From Gnetum montanum (Eukaryota; Streptophyta; Gnetopsida; Gnetales; Gnetaceae): a stretch of DNA of 64,000 bases. The position numbers and the translations under genes are program-made. The notes under the pieces were generated by a model. The model ran no database searches. It saw only the letters and a program-made list of their open reading frames with translations, and was not told the DNA's origin. Shown piece by piece: positions 33,206-43,999 of the stretch (position 1 is the stretch's first letter; every line of letters begins with the position of its first letter). The stretch covers positions 594,726-658,725 of the forward strand of contig MNCI01003297.1 of the NCBI GenBank assembly GCA_015680685.1, given 5' to 3'.

Positions 33206-34770
33206 TGAAGGTGTAGGGGTTAGGAAAAAAATTGAAAAAATTGGGGCTAGAAGAGAATCGAAAAAATCAGGCCCCATACCCCCATGACTAATCAGGAACC
33301 TCCGGTAGTGTTAGAATGGAGAAAGAAAAGGAACAAGAAATATAGAGAAAAAGGGACAACTATAACACCAATGAAGTGGATGTCAAGATGGAAATGAACA
33401 AATAAAATTAATTGCAAAAATGTTAGGGAAAAGAAGTTAACTGGTGCACCAAATAGGAATGTCAGTGGGTCCTCCCCAAAGTAGGCTCATGCCCTTAATG
33501 CCCTAACAAACCCACATTCAAAGAGTCCGTAGGTTCTGGGAATCTCATTTGGAACAAGAGTTAAAGTCTTAACCACGAGAATTTACTAAAAAGAAAACAA
33601 TGTATCTACCAAAATATACACTAATGATACAATCGGCAATGAGGTGAACAATGGAGAGAAGGGTGGAGAGAAGAGAATAGAATGGAATCCCAAGAACAAG
33701 GTGGTGTACAGCCCCTTGTGTAGTTCATGATTAAAGTGACTTGGAAAATCTCATTCCAATTCCAGCCTCAAACCAACCAGATCCAGTGACTTCACATCAA
33801 CGCACTTGGCCAAACCATCTACTTGAATAACAAGAATTCTTCCTCTAAGAGCTACCACCATTCCGATGAAACAAAGGAGAGAATGGGAAGTGAGAAGGGC
33901 CTTAGTTAGAGGGAACATTTTTGGTTCCATAACCAGTGCTTGTAGCCCAAGGTTATTTTGTCTAAGGGGTGTGCTTTGAATTCTCACTTGTTTGTTTTTT
34001 TTCTTTTTCTTTTTTTCTTCTCTTTTTTTTTTATGTTTTGTGTTTTTATGCATGAGAACCACACCATGCAAAGACTTCTTATTTTTATTGGCTTAGCTTC
34101 CCAATGATTGGGTAACATCGGAACAACAAGAAAACTCAAGAAGAAAACATCCAAGCACCTAAGAGAATGACTAACACAAATGCATCAAGTTCCCTTGAAG
34201 TCACACCCTTTTTAATCCTTGAGTCCTTCCTTGGTTTGAGAAATGCCCAGTCACCGATTCGTTAAAGTTCTTATTAAAAGGAGACTATACATTTCTAAGC
34301 TGAGAGAGACCATAGAAAGTGTGGAGGAATGGATGAAGTAAACTCATTGCCTGCCATATCAAAAGAACATACCTTGGTATCAACATCATGACTTAAAGGT
34401 AAAAATCAAACATTATCAATCAATATGAAAAACAGTTCATACCATCATTCCGAACACTTATTAGATGACAAACTTACAAGGTGGAACACATGCACAACAC
34501 ACAAAAAAAAAATGGAAAAGTATAAAGATGTTGTAAAACAAAAACAAGAAAAGGTAAAGAAATTTGTAAAAAAAAAAACAAGAAAAGTTAAAGAAAGTTG
34601 TAAAACAAAAATGTGTAAGATAAAAATGTGTAAAAAAAAAAACATGTAAAACAAAAATGTGTTAAACAAAAACGTGTAAAACAAAAACGTGTAAAAAAAA
34701 TCATGTAAAAAAAATGTGTTAAACAAAAATGTGTAAAACAAAAACTAAAAAGAACTAAGGGCCCCATATG
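33206..34770 (-). other. Element D 3' noncoding region (between pol position and LTR)
   Basis: No gene on the sense (minus) strand. Several short blocks are conserved in order in elements E and F: gtaggggttagg (33215), the gtcctccccaaagtaggct block (33471), ggccttagttagaggga (33899), aaggggtgtgctttgaattc (33964) and ttcccttgaagtcacaccc (34191). It ends with an A-rich repetitive tract at 34500-34745. Open frames at 33751-34071 and 34445-34797 come from low-complexity sequence. Confidence 0.6.
34500..34745 (+). repeat. A-rich tandem tract, tgtaaaacaaaa-type unit
   Basis: Irregular repeats of about 12 bases (tgtaaaacaaaa with a/c/g variation). The same position in elements E (56150-56235) and F (42770-42910) holds a shorter, diverged A-rich tract. 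It is therefore a family feature that has expanded in D. Confidence 0.85.
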
Positions 34771-34799
34771 ATTAGCATAGGTGGCCATCTCCCCCATGA

Positions 34800-35520
34800 C
34801 TGAGTTGTAAGGGAGAGATCTGAAATAATGAGCATCTATTTGAATTTCATAAAGGTGCCCAACTTCTCCCCACTGATGTTCTTAGATTAAGGGGTGGAAG
34901 TTGGCGACGCTAATACTCCAATGTGTCTATGCCTTCGTTGTTAGCATGAGTTTCCTTAGTTCATTCCATGCATATTTGGTTGCTCCTTCAAGTAGCTGTC
35001 AACCACGGAGTGTCTACTACTAGTTGTGTGGTTGCTAAATACAGGCATCTTTGTTTCAAAGTTTCAAGGGCACACCTGTTGCATGGAGGAGGTGTTGTGC
35101 ATTCCTCCATGTCATCACTCGATGAATCACTGTATGTGATGCATGGAACTTTCCTCTTCTCGATCTTTTTATAAATGTTTATCTTAGAGATTTCCAAGGA
35201 AAGATTGCGGATCCTAAGGCATGCATCTACTGTGCTGAGCCATGTCCTTTCCATTATAATTGGGAAGTCCCCTTCATTGTTGTTAACTTCAATCACCAGG
35301 AAATCAGCTAGGTAGGACCAACCACACACAGTGGTAATGATGTCCTCCACCAACCCCAAGGGAATGGTGATGGACTAGTCTGCCAGCTCTAGTTGGATGT
35401 TGCTCTTCTTAAGTTGGGGCAAGTTCCAGGCTTGATACATTTCTCATGATATTAAATTGACTTTAGAACCTAAGTCAAGAAGAGCCCTATGTGGTTCATT
35501 TCTAGTGACTTGAAGGTAGA
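34800..35520 (-). pseudogene. Element D aspartic protease
   Basis: On the minus strand the active site reads RALLDLGSKVNLIS at ~35490-35445 (DSG replaced by DLG, catalytic Asp kept). An open frame of 123 codons (35359-34988) follows: MGLVEDIITTVCGWSYLADF, FLVIEVNNNEGDFPIIM and WLSTVDACLRIRNLSLEIS, which is the Athila-type protease tail. Instead of leading into RT as in element E, the sequence passes within ~150 bp to the segment that lies downstream of integrase in E (GEMATYANHM). RT, RNase H and integrase are thus absent. Confidence 0.85.
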
Positions 35521-36300
35521 TTAAGGGACTTCCAGGATTAGTTAGTTTCCTGGGAAGGTGGCCTACCTTGATCCGGTCGGTTACGGTATGCATTAACATA
35601 ACCGTCTGCGTTAAGCTTTGTTGTTGGACAGAAGGGTGCTCCGAAGTGTTAGATGGTGGACGAGTGGTTGTGGACTCAATCGCTTGTTTTTGTGAGAGCC
35701 TATCTAGGCTTCTGGTTCTAAAGAAAGGTCTTCTCTTTTTACAGTTGTTAGAACCAGAAGTAGGTTGAATATTTATAGCTCTTGTAGCGTGACGTTGCTA
35801 TGGTTGAGTAGGGAGTTCCCCTTGCATTGTTGGAGTAGGAGGTGTTATGGGAACTACATGTGGAAGAGGTGCAGATGGATTAGGATGATGGTGTGGGTAT
35901 GGAGTATCTCCTGGAGGAGAAGGAGTCCTTCTAAAGTACTCCCGAACTTGGTAGTGATGGTGGGGCATTGTGTGACCCATAGAGTCACTTGGAGAAATCG
36001 GCTGCTGCACATAATATCCATATGGTTCTGGCTGTCGGTAAGGGTACTGATGTTTCAGCGATGGCATCCCGCATGACTGTGGGTATTGCCATTGCTGATG
36101 CTGTCCGATGGGTTGTGGTTGAGTTCCACTTGGATAGTACATTAGTGGTTGGTGGAACTACCTTGGGTTACCTTGTGGATAAGATAACCTGCGGGGTGTT
36201 TGCCATTGGTTGAGTCTTGCATTAAGCGCATACACCCCAGACTCTTGTAGATGTGAGATGATTGGACAACATCCCTTAGGATGGTCATAGCGGCANTTAC
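35521..36300 (-). pseudogene. Element D proline/glutamine-rich gag C-terminal region
   Basis: An open frame of 114 codons (36142-35798) begins MYYPSGTQPQPIGQHQQWQ and is rich in Pro, Tyr, Gln and His. Just upstream at ~36300-36260 a knuckle-like CRYDHPKGCCP is seen, matching CxxCxYxHPxxC in E and F. Equivalent Pro/Gln-rich segments follow the knuckle in E (60590-60150) and F (44450-44050). The role is unknown; it may be a disordered linker between nucleocapsid and protease. An ambiguous base is at 36296. Confidence 0.6.
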
Positions 36301-36649
36301 CCTTGTTATGTGCAGGGCCTAAATCTCACCGGTTTGTTTTACCTTTGTCACAACTTTGTTCCACTTTAGACTCTTCTACAATTTTCAAGACAGTTTCAAG
36401 TCTAGAGTCTAAGGAACTCTATACATCATCTACCTTAATCGTTATTTCTATTGTTAACTTTTGGATCGGCAAGGTTTTTCTGTTCACAAACTCTTTAAGT
36501 GGTGACTCATCCTCTCCATCGCAAAATTTCACTCCCTTCTTTCGAAGAGAGGGATCACAGTTGTATTCTTCTGCACTTTTCCTTTTTCATAGCTCCCCTT
36601 CTTCTTTTGCTACTTGTTCCAACAAGCAATGAACTTCATGGGCTCTAAG

Positions 36650-38053
36650 TTATGATAATTGCCCTTGGGCATGAGTCCCAAGGGTTCTTCTAGTTTCATG
36701 TCTTATCCCATCCATGATGTGGGGAAGTTGATCCCGCTGAGTGTATCCATGGCCTGGGCAACGATGTAACAATGTGTAGTAGTGGGTCATGGCAGTATCC
36801 AAGGGTTCATAAGTACCTTGTTTCCAGCCTTGGATCTTCTTACGCAAATTAGAAACTCTGGAGTACGTACGATAGTTATCGTTGAATAGTTCTAACATCG
36901 TACTCCACCTCCTAATGGTTTCCAGTTCTAAGGACCAATACCAACTCTCTGCTTCCTTTATGAGTGTCCTGGGAAACAACTTAAGTTTTTGCCACTCGTT
37001 CTCTATATTCTGCAAGGCACAGGCATCGTGGAATGCATGTAAATGATTTTGCAGATCTGCATTATAACCTCCCTCAAAGCATGGGATGTTATTCATATCT
37101 AAGAGTTTGATCCAACTATCTTTTAAGTGCCTTGTTGGAATTCTCACTACCTCCGTTATGTTTAACATACTTCGGGTTGCAAGTAGGGGCTCATCATGAT
37201 CATCTCTTTCATGACATCTGTGATGTCTTCTTTGTTCCCTACTTTCCCTTATTTCATGCCCTTGTCCTCTCTCTCGAATCTCTTGTCGAGGTTTCTCATC
37301 TTGCCTACCTTTATCCTCATCATTATGCTCATGGTGGCTATGGCTAGATGTGGAAGGAGAGGGTGAGTGATGAGATGAAGGGGGAGAAGAAGGAGAACCA
37401 TCGTCATGATGATGTTTCCTACCTTCTCTTTTATTATCCCTGCCCTGATCGTGGTGACGATCAGAGTGCCCATCCTTGTTATATGTTGTTGTTCCCTCAG
37501 TGAACAGCTGGTGTTCATGGGCATCAGAACTAGGGTTGTGTATTGTTGAGCATAAGTTCTGATACCCAACCTCCTTACCATTGTTAGGAGGGGGAACATC
37601 TCTTGATAGAGAACTCGTTATAAGTGGTTCTCCATCTCTAGTTTCACTTAAGATGTGCGGGACCACTTTTCCCTTGAACTGTGTATGCTGGCTCTCCTGC
37701 CCTGAGTCCCTCATACGTTGTGCTTCTGTAGAATAATAATTTCTCATGTCAAAATCTGCCACAACGTATTCAGCATATAGTTCCGTCATGCTAATTTGTG
37801 CCAAGGCATGGAGAAGCATGTTAGGGACTGCATGATCTAGAGGTAACATGATGTTACCTTGCAAATCTCTCCATCGTAGCTACTAGTCTTGATGGAGGAT
37901 AAAGGTAAAGTCTGGAATATACTCATCAGGATGAGTATAGACTATTTGGTATTGTTTAGGACTTGGCTGATTTAGGTTATGTGTTTTTGATTACCGACTA
38001 TTCTTTATATGATCCTTAGGTGATGTGCTCTTGTGAGAAGAAGAAGAAGACAT
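36650..38053 (-). pseudogene. gag: Element D gag, longest open frame of the window
   Basis: The family start codon is at 38053 (MSSSSSHKSTSP), with an early stop near 37990. From 37864 a frame of 404 codons is open. N-terminal region: GNIMLPLDHAVPNMLLHAL. Residues ~140-230 are an extreme His/Asp/Arg/Ser-rich stretch (REGRKHHHDDGSPSSPP and similar). Residues ~255-400 are the capsid domain (FEGGYNADLQNHLHAFHDA, EAESWYWSLELETIRRWSTM, LLHRCPGHGY, HIMDGIRHETRRTLG). It ends at a TAA, followed by further stops before the zinc knuckle. Gag builds the particle. Its integrity, compared with E, F, B and G, suggests D is the youngest Athila copy here. Confidence 0.85.
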
Positions 38054-38178
38054 GATGTCTTATAGGTGTGCTGATTTTACCGTTATATAAAATTTTCTTT
38101 TAATTAACCCAAAGGTTTATTTAGGCTCCCAACGATGTGGGTGATATCCTATGTTCTATTCGGCGCACAAACACTTAG

Positions 38179-38196
38179 TCCCCGACAACGGCGCCA
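38179..38196 (-). promoter_or_regulatory. Primer-binding site of element D (tRNA-Asp)
   Basis: tccccgacaacggcgcca on the plus strand differs by one base from the 3' end of plant tRNA-Asp (CCCCGGCAACGGCGCCA). It is separated from the LTR by one base. It is the best-preserved primer site in the window and fits the Athila assignment. Confidence 0.9.
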
Positions 38197-38197
38197 A

Positions 38198-38556
38198 TGA
38201 TGAGTGGTGAGGTACCCCTACACTCAACCATACGAATATGGGCATAGCACATGTGATCCGGTCGAACTTCATAGACTAAGTTCCTACACGCCCCATGGAA
38301 CACTTAGGGTTAATCATTCGTTGTCTTCCTAGACTTACTTATAGTTGTCATGGTGTATGGTTAATTAAGTCCGAGGTATATGATTTTTATAGATTTTTAT
38401 GTTTTATGTCTCCTATGCTAACAAGGTGAAGGGTTGATAAACTAATTACTAACTCTAACTAATGAACTAAGTCTAAATTACCTAGCATCAGCATCCGTTC
38501 CCACTTATCATACACACCCTGAACCGATGCAACCGTGGCTACCAAACGCTAATTTT
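38198..38556 (-). mobile_element. Element D 5' LTR, truncated
   Basis: 359 bp matching 32261-32617, ending abruptly at caaacgctaat. The remainder of the LTR, and the expected right flank of element F's LTR, are missing. Unrelated sequence begins at 38557. Confidence 0.9.
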
Positions 38557-40150
38557 GATAGCTGATTTCTATTAGATGGCATGTACCTCCTCCATAGAGA
38601 GGGCTCTTTTTTCTCTTCTGAGGTAGCTCATCTCTTATTTGACCTTCATTAGCTACTTTCTTAACTAATGGATGCTTTCTTCTAGAGTGTTTTTCTAGTT
38701 TTCTACTATGATCAACCTCATGTTATCTATAGTAATTTGTTTATTTTCTTCTTTTAAGACAACAAGTGCTTTGACATGGGAATATGATTAGGCTTTGGAT
38801 ACTAAAGCATTCCATATTTCATTTTCTTTTTCATCTGCTATATCTTTATTACTCTTAACGAGGAAATTGATTTTCTTAGTTCTAAATTGTGCTATCTCGT
38901 TTGGTGCTATGAACTAAGTTAGATCTCTCCTTTCTACGCTCAAGGCTACAAGCTCTTCTTGTAATTGGTGAATCTCATTCTTAACATGTTCTACCCTATT
39001 TTCGATCATGATTAATTTTCCTTTGATGACTATTAATTTAGACTATGTTGTAGTCATATCACTAGGAATATCAACTATATTTGTCATAACTTATCCTATT
39101 TGCAATAGTCTATCCAACACATCTTCATGTTCTACAAGAGTCATAGAGGTTCAAGCTATCATTTGAGCATCTCTAGCTCCAGAAATATTAGTTGGTGGCA
39201 TAAAAATTATATCAAAGGATTCTTTAATGTGATCTGTGATCACTTTTGTAGCTCCTACTACATCATGATGCTACAAGACCACAACTGTGGCTCCTTCTCC
39301 TCATTCAATCATCACTTGGAATGATGCGACATTCCCAAAAATCTGTTGTGATCATTGGGCCTCTCCTTTTGACTGAAACAATATCTATCCACTAGCAAGA
39401 TTGGTTGAAAAAGTTGGCCTGACTACATCATCAATAACTTTGAATAAATTAACCTTCTCCTCACTTTCCTAATTGATGGTTTCTACAATTTCCTGCAGAT
39501 GACTCATTGAAGACCTATAATCTTACGATGGTGGTGGTGGAACTTATGGTTGCTGTTGTTGTTGTCCTATGGATTGGGTAGTCTCCTTAGTGCTTGGTTG
39601 TTCTTCTAATTTTTCCTTTTTGGAAGGCACTGACTTGAGCATTTTAGCGTAGGAAGCATTTTGTGCCTTCCTTAATGCATCATTTGTGTACCCTTGGATA
39701 CCAGCTCATTTATATAACTTTTTAATAAGGCAAGGAAATGGGAGTGTTAACTTTCCTACCTTCTTTTCTTTGAACCGCCTTTGTATTTCTATGAAGTAGA
39801 GGTGAGCAATATTTGCATTGAATTTTTCCATTAGTATTGTGCTCCCTTTGGCCACATATGTAGAGATTCTATTCAGTATTTTGGTAGAAAATAGGTGATA
39901 AGTGTCAGTTTTGAAATAGATCTTTTCTTCTATAGTCAATTTGTTGTATTCTTTATCTTCCTTATCACAAGCCTATTGTAACCATGGCTTCTTGGCATCT
40001 ATGTTAGATTTGGTTAATATTGATGCCACCTTTTCTCCTTGATTAGGCACATTTGCTTGCTTGCTTATCCTCTTCCATGACCTTGTGGTCTTTTGCTTAC
40101 TGGTTATGGGAGTTCTCCTTGTGTGCCTCTTTTTGGAGCCATCTACAATT
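38557..40150 (-). pseudogene. Unknown coiled-coil protein remnant, possibly a 'putative plant transposon protein' type ORF
   Basis: Minus-strand coding with about ten stops over ~1.55 kb. The N-terminus is basic and NLS-like (GSKKRHTRRTPITSKQKTTR, ~40140). The middle, open from 39939 to 39706, contains NIAHLYFIEIQRRFKEKK and LTLPFPCLIKKLYK, which recalls the '...FPxLIxxLCxRAGV' segment of the plant transposon-associated domain found beside retroelement genes. A Gln-rich run follows at ~39560. The C-terminal ~300 residues are heptad-like and charged (ENRVEHVKNEIHQLQEELVA). Its source element is not identified. It adjoins the truncated D LTR. Confidence 0.45.
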
Positions 40151-41229
40151 AATCAAGGGCTTGGAATTACTAGAATATTCTCATAAATTAGTAACAATTT
40201 AATACCTTATTCATATCAAGTTCTTAGTTCATAATGATTGTAGAGTTAAAAGATTTTTCAATAACAACCCCATTAGTACTTTAAATGAGTGGTATGGTTA
40301 ATTAGAAGTCTTCTTAAAGTGGGATTGACCTTAGCATGAGTGTTTTACTTTAAAAATTCTTAATATATTTCTTAAACTTACCCTTATAATACCTTCCAAT
40401 TATTAGCAATTTTGAAAANGCAAATAAGGGTAATAATGAGAAAGTTATGGGTGTTTGGAAGTTGGAGTGTTATAGCTCTTTAACTTTAAAGAAAAATTGG
40501 CAACAACTCCCTTCTTATGAAATTCAAAAATGAAAAAAATGTTTCTAACTCCCCCATGCTATATATAGATTTTATGCATGTGATATTGTAGATGAAATAT
40601 CATAGATACAATGTCACCATAGAAAAATCAAAATTTCTGAATGTTTTTCTTAGAAAAAATTGAGTCCCATAGGATGGTTGAAAGATATGCATAATGTTGA
40701 AAGGGTCTTTACATGGAGATGATGCTTCAGTTGTGAAAAATGAGTGTTGAAAGTCTATGATTAAGGAATCTTGGGCTATGAAAGTATACGAGGTATTGAT
40801 GAAATGGATGAGAAAGAAAACATGGTTGTGTTATTAGAATAGATAGTGTGAGTGATATGAAAAATATTTATTGTGATTGGAAGGCTCAGGATGATGTGGA
40901 ATCGCTTGGCAGGTATAAGATATAATGGTTATACAAGTGGGTTCTCCCTAAAGTAGGCTCTAGCCCTTAATGCCCTTGTATAACCACACCTAAAAGTGTC
41001 CTTAGGAACTTAAGGAGTTGAATGTAGAGTATACCTATTTAGCAAAACACACATGCTAGTACCACCAAATTGGAAAAATAACTCTATGTTACTCAAAATC
41101 ATAAGTTATGATTATTGAAACAGTGAGATGAAATGGTTTGAGAAGGAATTAAAAGAATCAGGATGTGAGGTGTCTTACCATAGGCATAATGAATTCTTGT
41201 GTTTTATTAGTGGTTAATAAAATCATTAG
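40151..41229 (-). other. Mixed noncoding: unknown spacer, then element F 3' noncoding region
   Basis: 40151-40540 is AT-rich and unassigned, with one ambiguous base at 40419. A TATA-like ctatatatag at ~40561, followed by gatattgtagatgaaatatc, may be the decayed promoter end of the missing F LTR. From ~40900 the sequence follows the same order as the 3' noncoding regions of D and E (gtgggttctccctaaagtaggct at 40938, compare 33468 and 55146). This places it within element F. Confidence 0.45.
41225..41229. repeat. Target-site duplication ATTAG, left copy
   Basis: attag precedes the LTR at 41230 and recurs at 42080-42084 after its end. Confidence 0.9.
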
Positions 41230-42079
41230 TGATGAGACGCAATTTATACTAGGCCGCGATATCGCATCCCATGCGATATCGCGTCCTGCCGCCATNNNNN
41301 NNNNNNNNNNNNNNNNNNNNNNNNNNNNNNNNNNNNNNNNNNNNNNNNNNNNNNNNNNNNNNNNNNNNNNNNNNNNNNNNNNNNNNNNNNNNNNNNNNNN
41401 NNNNNNNNNNNNNNNNNNNNNNNNNNNNNNNNNNNNNNNNNNNNNNNNNNNNNNNNNNNNNNNNNNNNNNNNNNNNNNNNNNNNNNNNNNNNNNNNNNNN
41501 NNNNNNNNNNNNNNNNNNNNNNNNNNNNNNNNNNNNNNNNNNNNNNNNNNNNNNNNNNNNNNNNNNNNNNNNNNNNNNNNNNNNNNNNNNNNNNNNNNNN
41601 NNNNNNNNNNNNNNNNNNNNNNNNNNNNNNNNNNNNNNNNNNNNNNNNNNNNNNNNNNNNNNNNNNNNNNNNNNNNNNNNNNNNNNNNNNNNNNNNNNNN
41701 NNNNNNNNNNNNNNNNNNNNNNNNNNNNNNNNNNNNNNNNNNNNNNNNNNNNNNNNNNNNNNNNNNNNNNNNNNNNNNNNNNAACGGATGCTGACGCTAG
41801 TTAATGTAGACTTAGATCTTTAGTTAGAGTTAGTTTAGTTTCTCAACTCTTTCCTCCTGGTAGCATAGAAGATAAGCCGAAAATACCAAAAAAATCACAT
41901 ACCTCAGACTTGCTTAACCATACACTGTGACACATACAAGCAAGCCTGGGAAGACAACGAACGATTAACCCCAAGTGTTTCTTGCGGCCTTAAGGCATTT
42001 AGTCTGCGGAGTTCGACCGGATCGCGCGTGTACGCTCGTATTCGTATGGTGGAGTGTAGGGGTACCTCGCCACTCATCA
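41230..42079 (+). mobile_element. Solo Athila LTR inserted in element F, opposite orientation
   Basis: 850 bp including a 487-N gap. It starts tgatgagacgc and ends cgccactcatca, with ATTAG on both sides. It holds the best-preserved double palindrome of the family (gcgatatcgc, 41258-41286) and retains many CpG sites, which suggests it is young. Its length including the gap agrees with sibling LTRs, so the gap size seems about right. Confidence 0.9.
41296..41782. other. Assembly gap, 487 N
   Basis: A run of N inside the solo LTR. Frames spanning it are artefacts. Confidence 0.99.
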
Positions 42080-42960
42080 ATTAGCCTTTCTATTGAAGAT
42101 TCAAACCAAATCTAGACCACATTCCAGTGACATCGCATCATTTCATCTCTTGGAATCACAATCATAAGACTATCAATGTTACAAGGAGTTTGTTACTTGG
42201 CATATTGTCCAAGGGAGGAGTTTTATTCATGACACTTTATATTTATTGGTTTTTTTTTTTACATTTCTGAAAAGACACCTACCTTTAGGTATGGGTAACA
42301 TGTCTTTCTAGTGGGACCCCCAGAAATTTATTTTATGCTCTTTTATTTGTTAACTGTGTCAACCTTTTTAAGATAGTACTTATTTATCTCTTACTTCCAT
42401 TTTCCATTATATCTACAAAGATATAATATAACCTTAGTAACATGATAGAACTTACAATAATAATCCAAAAAGAATTTGCAAGTCCCCTTGATGTCACACC
42501 CTTTTCATTTCGGTTGGTTCTTCACTTTTCCATCGAGGCATAAGGATCAAAATTTTATTTTTATTTTGATAATGGAAAGAATATCATTATGGCCATGGTA
42601 AGAACCTCTTATTAATAGAATGGATAGATGTATGATGTGGGCTTACTATGCAAATAATCAATTTCTTATGACTTGATTTCATAGAGAAATTTTCACCTTA
42701 TTGGGCTACATCTTACCTTTATTTGAATGTGTTTTATTAATGATCAAAAATTATTTACAAATGGTTTGGAACAAAGTATAAAAGAAATGGAAAAAATGGT
42801 AAGAAATTATGAAAAAGTGTAAAGAATGAAAAATGGTAAAGAATCAAAAAATATCAAAGATGTGAAAAATTGAAGAAATGAGAAAAATGTAAAAGAAAAT
42901 GAAAAAGCACTTATTAATTCCCAAGTCATGATAGGATGTCTCCCCCATGACTAAACTCTT
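42080..42960 (-). other. Element F 3' noncoding region, continued
   Basis: Contains gggtaacatgtctttctagtg (42284; 55615 in E) and ccccttgatgtcacacccttttc (42485; 55848 in E), then an A-rich tract at 42770-42910. No gene. Order and spacing parallel D and E. Confidence 0.6.
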
Positions 42961-43760
42961 GGACAAGTATTTGGAAAATGCTCCCTAGATCTCTTGAATC
43001 ATACACTTAGGGTGGTTCTCTTACCATCTTTAAGATTTTAACTTTATTATGATTATCCCATGTGATCTTGATGGTAGTTGAGTTTTGATAATCTAAGTTC
43101 TTGTTTTCCTTTTCCACTAGTATGTGTTCATGAGTTAATAATTTCACAAAGTCCTTAGTTGGAGTCATTTTGTTTGGATAGGAATTAGTAAGTGGTTCAT
43201 GTGTATCCATGCATATGTTTGACAAATTAAGGTTCTTAGTTAGTGGCCACAGGGTGTCTTTTGGTTCTGTGGCTTCTACTATTCTTTCTACACATATTTT
43301 TGTTTCATTATTACTATGGACTGTTATGATGTCCATGTTAGTATTTTAAATGTCTTGTCCATTCTTGCACCCTTTTCTTTTAGCAGCTATGCATGGAATT
43401 CTTTGAGTGTAGATGGCTTCATGTTTGTCTTCTTTCGAGATCTCCATGGATAAAGCTCTCATGTTTAGCCTAGCATCAATGGTGCTAAGCCATTCCCTCC
43501 CCATGATGATTGGACATTCCTTATTAGTATCCTTCACATCAATTACTAAGAAGTTTGTTGGGTAGGACTAGCCATTAATAGTGGTTACTATGTTGTCATT
43601 CTATCCCAAAGGGATGGCAACTAATTGATGTGCAAGCTTCAGCTTCATGTTGCAATTATTAAATTATGGTAGGTTCCATGTTTGATATGTATCGTAGGAG
43701 ATTAAATTGACTCTGTAACCTAAGTTTAATAGAGCTTTCCATGGTAGATTCCCAACTACT
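42961..43760 (-). pseudogene. Element F aspartic protease and C-terminal segment
   Basis: The active-site region reads KALLNLGYRVNLIS near 43740-43697; the catalytic Asp of DSG is Asn, so it would be inactive. An open frame (43537-43346) gives ECPIIMGREWLSTIDARLNM and ALSMEIS, the Athila protease end. A second frame (43336-43007) continues with TLWPLTKNLNLSNICMDT, alignable to the E segment WLTTNQESNSTICMG. As in D, the sequence then goes straight to the post-integrase noncoding region (ctcccccatgactaa at 42942), so RT, RNase H and integrase are missing. Confidence 0.8.
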
Positions 43761-43999
43761 CATAGATAGATTAAAGGAACTCTTGGGTCATGTTGCTTCT
43801 GTGGGAGTGACCATGCCTTGATCCAACCAATAACAATTACAGTGAGCATGATAACTTGTATTTTTAGACTCGATGATGATGGAAGCTTATCAAGAGTGAG
43901 AAGATCTATTTTAGGAGAGGATGGTCTTGATAAAGCTCCTATTCTGCCAGCCTTTTTTGGACTTGTCCTAAATAAAGGATGTTTCTTTATTTAGCCCTT

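Noticed and set aside
34445-34797. Phe-rich minus-strand frames and Lys-rich plus-strand frame
   Set aside because: Both are translations of the A-rich tandem tract in element D; low complexity, no homology.
35568-36213. Plus-strand frames opposite the element D gag tail
   Set aside because: Antisense shadows of the Pro/Gln-rich gag region, which has matching relatives on the minus strand in E and F.
38179-38196. Possible tRNA-Asp gene fragment
   Set aside because: It is a primer-binding site at the expected one-base distance from an LTR; no tRNA body is present.
41165-41804. Open frames across the third N gap
   Set aside because: Artefacts of N inside a solo LTR.
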